The translations under genes were made by a program, and so were the position numbers. Source: Aliarcobacter thereius LMG 24486 (GTDB taxonomy: Bacteria; Campylobacterota; Campylobacteria; Campylobacterales; Arcobacteraceae). Taken from it: a stretch of DNA of 64,000 nt. This document shows positions 38,721 through 48,063 of this stretch, in pieces; the stretch's first letter is position 1; each line of letters begins with the position of its first letter. The stretch is taken from positions 434,001-498,000 of the forward strand of contig NZ_CP035926.1 of NCBI RefSeq assembly GCF_004214815.1, given 5' to 3'. The notes under the pieces are model-generated. The model was not told the DNA's origin. It worked only from the letters and a program-made list of their open reading frames with translations, and did not search any database.

Positions 38721-39629
38721 TTATTCGTAAAACTCTAATTCAGTAAATCCATCAAAAACATTTCTGCTATTTAACTCATCAAACATATCAATATTTTTAA
38801 ATTCATCCATAGTTACAATATTTGTAATCTCATCAGCTTCAATACCATCTTCAATTGCTTGTAAAATATCTTTTTTTAGTTTATTAAAATAATTTTCTGT
38901 ATGTTTTATAGCATTTTTATCAACAATAGTTCCATGACCAGCTACAAGAGTTTGCCAAGGATAAGTAGATAATAAATCAAGAACTTTGAGTGTTCCAATT
39001 ATTGAGCCATCACGATTTGAAGTGATTCTTTCGTTCATTACAATATCACCTGTAAACATTGTTTTGCTATTTTCTAAATATACCATTAAATCATTGTTTG
39101 TATGAGCTTTATATGGAATATGTAAAATTTTGAAAACTTTATTATCAATTTCTAAAGTCAAATCTTTTTCAACAATAATATCAGCTTTTATAATTTTTGT
39201 ATTTTCTAGTTCTTTCTTATCTAAAATCTTAAAAATTCTTGGTTTTGAAGAACTAGTATAGTTTGTATTTATAGATTTTGGAGCATAGATTTTAGAGTTA
39301 AAATTATCTTTATAAAAACTGTTACCAAGCCAATGATCATCGTGTTCATGAGTAATTATAATATTACTTACAGGTAACTCTTCGATTTTTTTCATAGCAT
39401 TATATGCTTGAGAAGCAAAATTATAACTAGTTCCACTATCTATTAAAACATATGATTTATCTGTTTTAACATAACATGAATTTGCCATAAAACCACCATT
39501 TTCTTTTGATGGAACTTCAGTTTTTCCAAAAAAGCACCAAACATCAGATGAAACTTTGATTGGTTTTAAATTGTAATCAAAAGCAAAAAGAAAACCAGAT
39601 AATAAAAATATAGAAACAACTATTCTCAT
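38721..39629 (-). CDS. Exported metallo-beta-lactamase-fold hydrolase
   Basis: A 302-residue MBL-fold protein with a signal peptide (MRIVVSIFLLSGFLFAF), so periplasmic. The zinc motif H-x-H-x-D-H is seen in THEHDDHWLG. Further ligands are the His in YKAHTNNDL, the Asp in MFTGDIVM and the late VAGHGTIVD. The pattern N-S-C-Y-V near the N-terminus and G-H-G suggest a glyoxalase II/quinoprotein-associated hydrolase subgroup rather than a true beta-lactamase. Substrate unknown. Confidence 0.82.
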   Translation of the reverse strand: MRIVVSIFLLSGFLFAFDYNLKPIKVSSDVWCFFGKTEVPSKENGGFMANSCYVKTDKSYVLIDSGTSYNFASQAYNAMKKIEELPVSNIIITHEHDDHWLGNSFYKDNFNSKIYAPKSINTNYTSSSKPRIFKILDKKELENTKIIKADIIVEKDLTLEIDNKVFKILHIPYKAHTNNDLMVYLENSKTMFTGDIVMNERITSNRDGSIIGTLKVLDLLSTYPWQTLVAGHGTIVDKNAIKHTENYFNKLKKDILQAIEDGIEADEITNIVTMDEFKNIDMFDELNSRNVFDGFTELEFYE

Positions 39630-39716
39630 ATTTAAAAATTCTCCTTAATTTTATAATCAAAAATTATATTGTAATATCTCTTTTAAATAAGTAATAAAAA
39701 TGATAAAAGGTAAATT

Positions 39717-40676
39717 ATGGATAAGAAAAAAGAGATGGTATTTAATTTAAATAATTTTTTATTGGCATTTGCTGATTTTTTTGATAGTAAAAAAAGAGCA
39801 TATATATCTTTAAATATTGCAATTGAATTAAATTATGATGATAGAAAACTAGCTGATATTACAGCCCTAGCATTGGCTTATGATTTAGGACTTGAAGCTT
39901 TGGAAAATTTTTCTTTTTTAGATAAAAATATTTTAAAAGATAAAGATGTTTTAGAAATAGTAGATTTCTCAAATAAGTTAGTATTAAATAATGAGTTTAA
40001 TAAAAATAGCATAAATAATAAAAAAGTGATTTTAGAATTTATAGATAAAAGTTCATGTAATGAAGATATAAAAGATGTATTAATAGAGTTGATATCTAAG
40101 GTTTCATTTCATTTAGATTTAGAAAACTCAAATGAAATAGTACTTTTCATATATTCAAAATTAAATGATTTTACAATAGTTTTAAAATTTGAAGATATCT
40201 TAAAAATGAGTATGAAATTCAACTCTTTTGTAGAAAAAGATTCAAAAATTGTAGAAAAAGCAGAACTTTTAGCAAACTATTTTGAGTTTGAACATAAAGA
40301 TAAAGAGCTTTTTAAAATTGCTTCAAGCTTACAAAATATTGGAAAACTTGCACTTTGTAATGATAAAAATAAGAATAATTTTAATATATATCCTTACTAT
40401 ACAAAAATAGCACTAAGCCAAATAATGCAGTTTGATGATATTGTAAAGCTTTGTAAAAATGTTGAAGAAAGATTGGATGGGAGTGGATTATTCAATCTTG
40501 AAGCAAAGGATTTGAGTTTTAAAGATAGGTTATTAATCTCTTTAGTTTTTTATAATAATCTTTTAAAAGAGGATTTAAATCATGAAGAAATAATAAGTAA
40601 TATGAAAAAAGAAGCTAAACTTGGGAAAATCGATGAAAGTATTGTGGATATATTTGATAAATTATTTATAAATTAA
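39717..40676 (+). CDS. Degenerate HD-GYP-like signalling protein
   Basis: A 319-residue cytosolic protein whose second half keeps the helical pattern of HD-GYP c-di-GMP phosphodiesterases (FKIASSLQNIGKLAL ... NVEERLDGSGLFNLEAKDLSFKDRLLISLVFYNNLL). The residues that define activity are missing. The HD pair is replaced (ALAYDLG where LLHDIG is expected), and the H-H-E and G-Y-P motifs are V-E-E and G-L-F. It may bind a partner or c-di-GMP without cleaving it. ATG 39717 follows AAAAGGTAAATT. Confidence 0.65.
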   Translation: MDKKKEMVFNLNNFLLAFADFFDSKKRAYISLNIAIELNYDDRKLADITALALAYDLGLEALENFSFLDKNILKDKDVLEIVDFSNKLVLNNEFNKNSINNKKVILEFIDKSSCNEDIKDVLIELISKVSFHLDLENSNEIVLFIYSKLNDFTIVLKFEDILKMSMKFNSFVEKDSKIVEKAELLANYFEFEHKDKELFKIASSLQNIGKLALCNDKNKNNFNIYPYYTKIALSQIMQFDDIVKLCKNVEERLDGSGLFNLEAKDLSFKDRLLISLVFYNNLLKEDLNHEEIISNMKKEAKLGKIDESIVDIFDKLFIN

Positions 40677-40684
40677 GTAAACAG

Positions 40685-40712
40685 ATATTCTCAAGCAAAA
40701 GCTTGAGAATAT
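40685..40712. terminator. Bidirectional terminator
   Basis: ATATTCTCAAGC-AAAA-GCTTGAGAATAT, a perfect 12-bp stem between the convergent HD-GYP-like and rhodanese genes. Confidence 0.85.
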
Positions 40713-40718
40713 ATTATA

Positions 40719-41384
40719 TTAAGGTCTAATAGTTGTAAGTCCTAAACTAAGCCAAGACTGCATTCCACCTCTATACCATTTCATTTTCTCTTGGGGATAA
40801 CCAATAGCCATAAGCTCTTTCATAGCTTCAGGAGATTGTCCACACCAAGTAGCATTACAAAACATTAGAAGGGTTTTTGCATTAGAAAAATCATATTTTC
40901 CATTTTTTTCAATAACTCCAAAAATTTCTAAAGCTTCTTTAAACTCATCTGGATATTGAGATTTTTTTGTATAAACATAAGGTACATTTACAGCACTTGG
41001 AATCGTTTCATGGTAAAACCAGTTTTCTGTTCTGCTATCTATTAGAAGTAAATTTTTATCTCTTTTAGCTTTTAAAATAAACTCTAAAACTTCAAGTTCT
41101 CCATATGTTTCAATATTTGGAGCTGCTTTCATAGGTGCAATTTTTCCAAAATATGTGACATAGGCTCTTTTACATTTCTCATTTACATTGTTACTTGCTT
41201 GATGCTCTCCACCAAAAACTTCTCTTGGATCAAAAGCAATATTTTCACACTCTTTTGGTTTGTTTTCTCTTTTTATAGTTACTTTCTTACCATTTTCTAA
41301 AGTAACTTCAACACCAGTAGTTTGTAAATCATTTGCGAATAATGTAGCACTTGCAAATAAAATACCAATAAAAAATTTAAACAT
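40719..41384 (-). CDS. Periplasmic rhodanese-domain protein
   Basis: A 221-residue exported protein with signal peptide MFKFFIGILFASATLFA. The C-terminal half is a rhodanese domain: LLLIDSRTENWFYHETIPSAVNVP, the active-site loop FCNATWCGQSPEA with its catalytic Cys, and WYRGGMQSWLSLGL. The N-terminal ~90 residues are specific to this group. Rhodaneses transfer sulfane sulfur; in the periplasm of Campylobacterota, related proteins occur near sulfur or redox metabolism. The acceptor is unknown. Confidence 0.83.
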   Translation of the reverse strand: MFKFFIGILFASATLFANDLQTTGVEVTLENGKKVTIKRENKPKECENIAFDPREVFGGEHQASNNVNEKCKRAYVTYFGKIAPMKAAPNIETYGELEVLEFILKAKRDKNLLLIDSRTENWFYHETIPSAVNVPYVYTKKSQYPDEFKEALEIFGVIEKNGKYDFSNAKTLLMFCNATWCGQSPEAMKELMAIGYPQEKMKWYRGGMQSWLSLGLTTIRP

Positions 41385-41509
41385 TTTACTCTCCTTTAAG
41401 TTAGAATATTAAATTTTATCCAAAAGAGTTTTAAAAGCAAACAAAATTAATCATTAAGAGATATTTGGATAAAATCTAAGCTATTTTAGTAACATAATTA
41501 GGAATTTGA

Positions 41510-44125
41510 ATGAGCGATAAATATGAACCGTCAAAGGTAGAAGATAGTTTTTATAAGATTTGGGAAGAAAGAGGATATTTTGAAATAGATGGAAATAAAT
41601 CTATACAAAAAGATGGTAAAAACTTCTCTATTATGATGCCACCTCCAAATGTAACAGGAAGCTTACATATAGGACATGCATTAACTTTTACTTTACAAGA
41701 TATTATAACTAGATATAAAAGAATGGATGGATTTAAAACTCTTTGGCAACCAGGAACTGACCATGCTGGAATTGCAACTCAAAATATTGTTGAAAAACAA
41801 CTATTAGCAGAGGGTACAACAAAAGAGAAAATAGGAAGAGAAAAATTTTTAGAAAGAGCTTGGATTCAGAAAAAGAGTTCAAGTGGAAATATTGTTCATC
41901 AAATGAGAAAATTAGGAGTAAGTCCAGCTTGGAGTAGAGAGCGATTTACTATGGATGAAGGACTTAAAGAAGCTGTAAAAGAAGCTTTTATAAAACTTTA
42001 TAATGATGGTTTAATTACTCAAAATAACTATATGGTAAATTGGTGTACACATGATGGTGCATTAAGTGATATAGAAGTTGAACATGAAGAGATAAATGGT
42101 AATTTTTATCATATGAATTATAATTTTGCAGATGGAAGTGGATTTGTAACTCTTGCTACAACAAGACCTGAAACATATTTTGGAGATAGTGCTGTTATGG
42201 TTCATCCTGATGATGAGAGATATAAATCAATAATAGGAAAAGAGTTAGTTTTACCACTAATTAATAGAAAAATAAAAATAATTGCTGATTCTCATGTTGA
42301 TATGGAGTTTGGAACAGGTATTGTAAAAGTAACTCCTGCTCATGATACAAATGATTATGAAGTAGGACTTAGACACAATTTAGAGTTTATAAAATGTTTT
42401 GATGAAAAAGGTATTTTAAACAATGAATGTGGAGAATTTGCTGGGCTTGAAAGATTAGAAGCTAGAGCAATTATCGTAAAAAAACTTCAAGAAGATGGGA
42501 TTATAACTAAAATTGAAGAGCATAAACATCAAGTAGGGCACTGTTACAGATGTAAAAACATTGTTGAACCATTTATATCTAAACAGTGGTTTTTGTCTGA
42601 AAAAGTAGCAAAAAAATCGATTGAAAAAACTAAAGCACATAATAATTTTCATCCAGCACACTGGATAAATTCATATACAGCTTGGATGGATGAGTTAAGA
42701 CCTTGGTGTATTTCAAGACAACTTTGGTGGGGACATAGAATTCCTGTATTTACTTGTAACTCTTGTAATCATGAATGGGCAGATAAAAACGATGTTCCAG
42801 AAGCTTGTCCAAAATGTAATAATAAGAATTATGTACAAGACCCTGATGTATTAGATACATGGTTCTCTTCTGCACTTTGGGCTTTTTCACCACTTGGATG
42901 GGGAAATAATGAGAAATCATCAGAACTATATAATTTCAAAGAAGATATGAAAAACTTCTATCCAAACTCTTTGTTAATTACAGGTTTTGATATTATGTTT
43001 TTCTGGGTTGCTAGAATGATGATGATGGGAGAGTATCTATTAGGAGAACTACCATTTAAAGATATTTATATGCATGCACTAGTACGAGATGAAACAGGTG
43101 CAAAAATGTCTAAATCAAAAGGAAATGTAATTGATCCACTTGATATGGTTGAAGAACATAGTGCTGATATTATAAGATTTACTTTAGCATATTTAGCTGT
43201 TCAAGGAAGAGATATAAAGCTAGGTGCAAAAAATTTAGAACAATTTAGAAACTTTACAAATAAGCTTTATAATGCTTCAAACTTTTTAACTTTAAATGTG
43301 GATACTTTCCCTGATTTAAAAGATATAAATATTGAAACTCCTCTTGGATTATATATGCAAAGCAAATTAAGCAAAGCAGTTGAAGAGGTTAGAACTACTC
43401 TTGAAAGCTATAAATTTAATGAAGCTGCAAGTACTCTTTATAGATTTGTTTGGATGGAGTTTTGTGATTGGGGAATTGAATACTCAAAAGCTAGTAAAGA
43501 TAGTATTGTAGAACTTGGAGCAATTTTTAAAGAGACTTTAAAAATGGTAAGTCCATTTATGCCATTTATTAGTGATTATTTATATCATAAATTAAGTGGA
43601 ACAACTCTTGAAAATGGTGATTCACTAATGATTATGAATTTCCCAAAAGATATAAAAAAAGATGAAAAAATTGAAGAGATGTTTGCAATAATTGAAGAAG
43701 CTATTATTTCTATAAGAAGAGCAAAAGTTATTATAGATATGGGAAATTCAAAAATTTCAAAAGCATATATAAAACTTGATAAACTAATAGATACAAATAT
43801 AGCAAAACCATTTATTGAAAAACTTGCAAAAGTTGAAGATATTGAGTTTGTAGATAAAAAAGTTGAAAATAGTATAACTGATGTTTCAAATCATTTAGAG
43901 GTTTATTTACCAACAAAAGAGATTGATATGAAACCAATTATTGATAAGCTAGAGAAACAAAAAGAGAAAGCACAAAAAGAGTTTGATAAATTAAACGGAA
44001 TGCTTTCAAATGAAAGATTTGTAGCAAATGCTCCAGCAAATGTAATAGAAGAGAATAAAAAAGCTCTTGATGAGGTAAAAACAAGGTTAGAAAAAATAGA
44101 AGCTGAATTAAAAAGTTTGAGTTAA
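41510..44125 (+). CDS. valS: Valyl-tRNA synthetase
   Basis: An 871-residue class I aminoacyl-tRNA synthetase that charges tRNA-Val. HIGH motif in PPNVTGSLHIGHALT, an editing (CP1) domain with TTRPETYFGDSAV, zinc-type cysteines (HCYRCKN, CNSCNHEW, CPKCNNKN), KMSKS in GAKMSKSKGNVIDPLD, and a C-terminal coiled-coil (DKLEKQKEKAQKEFDKL) typical of ValRS. ATG 41510 has AGGAATT upstream. Full length. Confidence 0.97.
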   Translation: MSDKYEPSKVEDSFYKIWEERGYFEIDGNKSIQKDGKNFSIMMPPPNVTGSLHIGHALTFTLQDIITRYKRMDGFKTLWQPGTDHAGIATQNIVEKQLLAEGTTKEKIGREKFLERAWIQKKSSSGNIVHQMRKLGVSPAWSRERFTMDEGLKEAVKEAFIKLYNDGLITQNNYMVNWCTHDGALSDIEVEHEEINGNFYHMNYNFADGSGFVTLATTRPETYFGDSAVMVHPDDERYKSIIGKELVLPLINRKIKIIADSHVDMEFGTGIVKVTPAHDTNDYEVGLRHNLEFIKCFDEKGILNNECGEFAGLERLEARAIIVKKLQEDGIITKIEEHKHQVGHCYRCKNIVEPFISKQWFLSEKVAKKSIEKTKAHNNFHPAHWINSYTAWMDELRPWCISRQLWWGHRIPVFTCNSCNHEWADKNDVPEACPKCNNKNYVQDPDVLDTWFSSALWAFSPLGWGNNEKSSELYNFKEDMKNFYPNSLLITGFDIMFFWVARMMMMGEYLLGELPFKDIYMHALVRDETGAKMSKSKGNVIDPLDMVEEHSADIIRFTLAYLAVQGRDIKLGAKNLEQFRNFTNKLYNASNFLTLNVDTFPDLKDINIETPLGLYMQSKLSKAVEEVRTTLESYKFNEAASTLYRFVWMEFCDWGIEYSKASKDSIVELGAIFKETLKMVSPFMPFISDYLYHKLSGTTLENGDSLMIMNFPKDIKKDEKIEEMFAIIEEAIISIRRAKVIIDMGNSKISKAYIKLDKLIDTNIAKPFIEKLAKVEDIEFVDKKVENSITDVSNHLEVYLPTKEIDMKPIIDKLEKQKEKAQKEFDKLNGMLSNERFVANAPANVIEENKKALDEVKTRLEKIEAELKSLS

Positions 44126-44138
44126 ACTCAAGCTTTTT
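44110..44138 (+). terminator. valS terminator
   Basis: AAAAAGTTTGAG / CTCAAGCTTTTT, a 12-bp stem with one G-U pair and a 5-nt loop. It overlaps the valS stop codon and ends in a T-run. Confidence 0.8.
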
Positions 44139-44209
44139 AATACCAAAGAGAATTTTTTTAAGTTCAAAGAAGAGCGTGAAAATTTATACTATTTTCCACA
44201 AAGATTTAT

Positions 44210-45532
44210 CTATTTTAAAATTGCCTTTATCTCATCTTCACTTATTTTTTCTTCACTAAATTTTATTACAGCAATATTTTCTGTATTATTTATATACCAC
44301 TCTTCTATATTTGAATTTTCACTTAATTTATTTAAATTATTTGATTTATATTCATCTAAATTAAGATAAATATTTTTAGTTTTAGAAGGATTTTTCATAA
44401 TAGCAATTAATAAAATCCATAAAACACAGATTGAAGCTATAATTGTTGTGAAGTTTTCTAGCTCATAAGCACTTAGTTTATCTAAAAATATTCCTCCAAA
44501 AATACCACCAAAAAATGTACCTAAATATCCAAAAGAGTTAAATACTCCTAAAACACTACCTCTTTGATGAACTTTTGCAAATTTTGAAGTAAGTGATTGC
44601 ATGATTGGTTCGTGCATATTAAATCCAATAAAAAATATTACAACACCAATAGAAAAAACTAAAGCACTAGAACTAAAACCAATAATTAAATAAGAGATTA
44701 TAAAAAATAGAATTCCAATAACTAAAACTTCTCTATATTTTCCTTTCTTTTCAGCTAGTATTGCAGCAGGACCCATTGCAAGAAGTCCTAAAATCATTGA
44801 AGGAATATAAACTTGCCATAAATCTTTTATATCCCAATTATATGTTTTTGTAAGAATAATAGGAATAACTAAAAATGCAAAAGTCATCAAAGCTTTTTGC
44901 AAAAAATTTGTAATGTGCATTCTGTTTATATTTGAATTTCCTAAAATATCTTTTAATTTTAGTTTTTCATTGTATGTATGAGTAATAACAGGTGGATTAG
45001 GAACTTTTTTTACTAAAATATAAATTGCTACTAAAGATAGAACCATTGTTATATAAAATAAAATTGGAACACCAGCATATCCACCAATAATTGGACCAAA
45101 CATCATAGCAAGTGCAAAAGATATTCCAATAAAACCACCCATTATAGCCATGGCTTTTGATCTTTGCTCTTCTTTTACAATATCACTAATCATAGCTGTA
45201 ACAACTGCACCAATAGCACCAGCTCCTTGTAAAAGTCTTCCTAGCATTAAAGTAAAAATATCACTAGCAATTGCACAAATAAATGAACCAATAGCAAAAA
45301 GCAGAAGACCAGTTATTATTGTTCCTTTTCTTCCAAGTTTATCACTCATAATTCCAAATGGAGTTTGAAAAATAACTTGTGTCAAAGCATAACCACCAAC
45401 AACAATTCCAACTAAAGTTGCATTTGCTCCTTCTAAGCTAAGTGCATAAACGGAAATAACAGGTAAAACTATAAAAAGCCCAAAGAATCTTAGAGCTACT
45501 ATAAAACTTAAAGGTAAAACTGATTTAAACAT
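44210..45532 (-). CDS. Major facilitator superfamily transporter
   Basis: A 440-residue membrane protein with 12 predicted helices in the first ~390 residues. The MFS loop 2-3 signature appears as GIMSDKLGRKGTIITG, and motif C-like glycine-rich helix five (GFIGISFALAMMFGPIIGGYAG) points to the drug:H+ antiporter (DHA1) side. The last ~50 residues form a hydrophilic tail (LNKLSENSNIEEWYINNTEN) unusual for the family. Substrate not predictable. Convergent with valS. Confidence 0.85.
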   Translation of the reverse strand: MFKSVLPLSFIVALRFFGLFIVLPVISVYALSLEGANATLVGIVVGGYALTQVIFQTPFGIMSDKLGRKGTIITGLLLFAIGSFICAIASDIFTLMLGRLLQGAGAIGAVVTAMISDIVKEEQRSKAMAIMGGFIGISFALAMMFGPIIGGYAGVPILFYITMVLSLVAIYILVKKVPNPPVITHTYNEKLKLKDILGNSNINRMHITNFLQKALMTFAFLVIPIILTKTYNWDIKDLWQVYIPSMILGLLAMGPAAILAEKKGKYREVLVIGILFFIISYLIIGFSSSALVFSIGVVIFFIGFNMHEPIMQSLTSKFAKVHQRGSVLGVFNSFGYLGTFFGGIFGGIFLDKLSAYELENFTTIIASICVLWILLIAIMKNPSKTKNIYLNLDEYKSNNLNKLSENSNIEEWYINNTENIAVIKFSEEKISEDEIKAILK

Positions 45533-45613
45533 ACATAATCCTAAATATATTATAATTAAAGATTGATTATATAGTAAGCTTTCTTTAAAAGAGAAAAAGA
45601 CAAAGGATTTTTA

Positions 45614-46213
45614 TTGAGAATAATATTAGCAAGTGCAAATAAAGGGAAGATTGAAGAGTTTAAAAAACTTTTACCAAATTATGAAGTTATAGCATATAGT
45701 GACATTTTAGGAAAATTTGATATTCCTGAAACAGGAACAACTTTTAAAGAAAATGCAATTATAAAAGCAAGTGAGATAAATAGAAGACTAAAAGAACAAA
45801 ATGAAAAACATTTTATAGTGATTTCTGATGATTCAGGAATATCTTTACCTATATTAAATAATGCTCCAGGAGTTTATAGTGCAAGATATTCAGGAATTAA
45901 TGCAAGTGATAAAAGTAATAATGAAAAACTAATAAGTGAATTAAATAGATTAAATCTTGAAAAAACAGAAGCTTTTTATACAGCTTGTATAACTATAATA
46001 TACAAAGATTTTGTATATACAGTTCATGGATTTATGTATGGAATGGCAATTAATCAAGAAAAAGGAACAAATGGCTTTGGATATGATCCACTTTTTATTC
46101 CAAAAGATTTTACAAAAACTTTAGGTGAGTTAGATTTTGAAATAAAACAAGAGTTTTCTCATAGAAACAAAGCTTTAAAATTGGCTATGAAAGTTTTAGA
46201 AGTTATATTATAG
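45614..46213 (+). CDS. rdgB: XTP/dITP diphosphatase (RdgB/HAM1)
   Basis: A 199-residue house-cleaning enzyme that hydrolyses XTP and (d)ITP to monophosphates. Typical motifs are LASANKGKIEEFKKLL, ETGTTFKENAIIKA, ISDDSGISL (catalytic Asp), PGVYSARYSG, GFGYDPLFIP and SHRNKAL. The start is TTG 45614 with AAAGGATTTT upstream. Its 3' end overlaps that of the convergent pseudopilin gene by 6 bp. Confidence 0.95.
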   Translation: MRIILASANKGKIEEFKKLLPNYEVIAYSDILGKFDIPETGTTFKENAIIKASEINRRLKEQNEKHFIVISDDSGISLPILNNAPGVYSARYSGINASDKSNNEKLISELNRLNLEKTEAFYTACITIIYKDFVYTVHGFMYGMAINQEKGTNGFGYDPLFIPKDFTKTLGELDFEIKQEFSHRNKALKLAMKVLEVIL

Positions 46214-46546
46214 TTTTAATAATTTGGAGATTTTTACTCCAAATTCTTCATTTTTTACAGATAAAAAATACTCTTTTTCATCTTTTTTTGATATCTTTAA
46301 AATAAAATTATCTGGCATAAATTCAAGACTTATGAAATTTAATAACTCATTTTCATTTAAGCGCAAAAGATATTGTTCAAGAAAATATATATGTGCTTTT
46401 GCTTGAATAAAATATAATTTTTCACTATAAACCCTACTATTTAGAGCATTTTTTTCTAAGCTTTGTTTTGCAATAAAAGAGAATAGAAGAACAAAAAATA
46501 GAGTTGAAAGTAAAATATATGCTTTTTTCATTTTTTTATAAACCAT
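46208..46546 (-). CDS. Minor-pseudopilin-like protein lacking Glu5
   Basis: A 112-residue protein with a short basic leader and one hydrophobic helix (KKAYILLSTLFFVLLFSFIA), then a soluble domain. It resembles a type II secretion/type IV pilus minor pseudopilin, but position 5 of the presumed mature helix is Ser instead of Glu. That exception is tolerated in GspK-like tip subunits. It overlaps the next pseudopilin-like gene by 19 bp, the last of three in a row. Confidence 0.6.
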   Translation of the reverse strand: MVYKKMKKAYILLSTLFFVLLFSFIAKQSLEKNALNSRVYSEKLYFIQAKAHIYFLEQYLLRLNENELLNFISLEFMPDNFILKISKKDEKEYFLSVKNEEFGVKISKLLKL

Positions 46547-46869
46547 ATAATCTCTTTTGAATTCTCTTTTTGTAAAGATACTTTATAGAAATTAGAACTT
46601 TTTTCTATATTGAAGTATAAAAGCCCTAAATAAAGTGGCTCATTTTGAAAATATAAATTTTTATTTCTAAAGCTTAAATCATCAAAATTATTTATATTTT
46701 TTTCTAAAAAAACTCTAAGTGAGTTTAAACTTAAATTCTCTAAAGATAGCTCTTGATTTAATCTATTTTGTAAAACAGTATCTTTGTATAAAAAGCTTAC
46801 TAAAGTAAAAATAATAGCTGAAAGTATAGTTGCAATGATTAATTCAAATAAAACAAAACTACTTTTCAT
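46528..46869 (-). CDS. Prepilin-like minor pseudopilin
   Basis: A 113-residue protein with the class III prepilin signal MKSS|FVLFELIIATILSAIIF: basic leader, helix beginning F and Glu at +5. Position -1 is Ser rather than the usual Gly. The soluble part has the small beta-rich look of GspI/GspJ-type subunits. It overlaps both neighbours (11 and 19 bp). Confidence 0.68.
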   Translation of the reverse strand: MKSSFVLFELIIATILSAIIFTLVSFLYKDTVLQNRLNQELSLENLSLNSLRVFLEKNINNFDDLSFRNKNLYFQNEPLYLGLLYFNIEKSSNFYKVSLQKENSKEIIWFIKK

Positions 46870-47173
46870 AATAAACCAATTTTATGTTTTCATCTTTATA
46901 ACTGTATTTAAAAAGAGTTATAGTTGTTTTTTCATCATTAATTAAAACTTCATAACTTGATGATGATTTATAAAAATTTCTTAAATCATTCTTTTCTATA
47001 CTATTTTCGAGTTCTAATAGATTTATAAAGTTTGAATTTGTTCTTGAAAATAGAAAATTACTATTTGCAAAAGAGATGAATATAAAACTTAAAATCAAAA
47101 TAGAGATTAAAATCTCTATTAAGATAAAACTACTTTTCAGCAATTTTTTTAGATTTCTTAAATGAGCCTTCAA
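46859..47173 (-). CDS. Prepilin-like minor pseudopilin
   Basis: A 104-residue protein with a prepilin-type helix KSS|FILIEILISILILSFIFISF, Glu at +5. The listed start lies inside the proC coding end. A TTG at 47143 would give a shorter leader (LLKSSF) and a smaller overlap, and may be the true start. It is the first of three pseudopilin-like genes directly after proC. Confidence 0.68.
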   Translation of the reverse strand: MKAHLRNLKKLLKSSFILIEILISILILSFIFISFANSNFLFSRTNSNFINLLELENSIEKNDLRNFYKSSSSYEVLINDEKTTITLFKYSYKDENIKLVYYEK

Positions 47174-47894
47174 TAGCTTTTATGAAAGCATCTCTTACAT
47201 TTCCTTCTTCAAGTTTTGCATATCCTGCAGCTGTTGTTCCAGCTGGACTCATAACAGAATCTTTTATGATTGCAGGATGAGAGTGTTTTAGAAGTGAAGC
47301 TGAACTTGAAAAAAGACCTTGTACCATAAGATGAGCTAAGTTTCTTTCTAAACCAACTTTAACAGCACCATCAGCAATAGCTTCAGCAACCAAAGCTAAA
47401 AATGCAGGTCCAGAACCACAAACAGCACTTGCAATATCAAGATGAGTTTCACTATTTACCCAAACAGCTTCACCAATAGTTTTAAAAATATCAGTTGTTA
47501 TATCTTTTAATGCAATATCTCCTGTAAGTGCAGTCATAGAGTTTTGAACACTTGCTGCAACATTTGGCATAGATCTTACATAGTTTTTTGCTTTTATTAA
47601 TTTTCTTAAATAATCTAATTTTGTTCCAGCTAAAATAGATATCAAACTATTTGCTTCTCCATTTAATCTTACAGATACACTCTCTAAAGCATAAGGTTTT
47701 ACACACATAATGATGTTTTTACCACTTATATCTTCTTTATCTTCTAACTCTTTTATCTCAATCTTTGGTATCTTTTGTTTTATTAGTTTTAGTTTTTCAT
47801 ACTCTCTTCCAATCATCTCTACTTCATATTTCTTTACTAAACCAATAGCAAGAGATTGTGCCATTATTCCATTTCCAATTAGTGTTAATTTCAT
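47130..47894 (-). CDS. proC: Pyrroline-5-carboxylate reductase
   Basis: A 254-residue NAD(P)H enzyme for the last step of proline synthesis. Rossmann start LTLIGNGIMAQSLAIGL, the VRSMPNVAA motif, SGSGPAFLALVAEA equivalent (CGSGPAFLALVAEAI) and the C-terminal SPAGTTAAGYAKLEEG are all present. Slightly short at the C-terminus compared with ~270. Its end overlaps the pseudopilin gene. Confidence 0.95.
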   Translation of the reverse strand: MKLTLIGNGIMAQSLAIGLVKKYEVEMIGREYEKLKLIKQKIPKIEIKELEDKEDISGKNIIMCVKPYALESVSVRLNGEANSLISILAGTKLDYLRKLIKAKNYVRSMPNVAASVQNSMTALTGDIALKDITTDIFKTIGEAVWVNSETHLDIASAVCGSGPAFLALVAEAIADGAVKVGLERNLAHLMVQGLFSSSASLLKHSHPAIIKDSVMSPAGTTAAGYAKLEEGNVRDAFIKAIEGSFKKSKKIAEK

Positions 47895-48063
47895 AGTTTT
47901 GCCTTCTAAAAGTTTTTTTAATTATAACGAAAATAGTATATAAAACTAAAAAAGAGCTTCCATTTTATACAACAAAAGATAAGTGATACAAAATGAAACT
48001 AATACTCTATATATATTTTAATCCAAGTTTGGATAATATATTTACTTTAAAAATAAGGATTTA

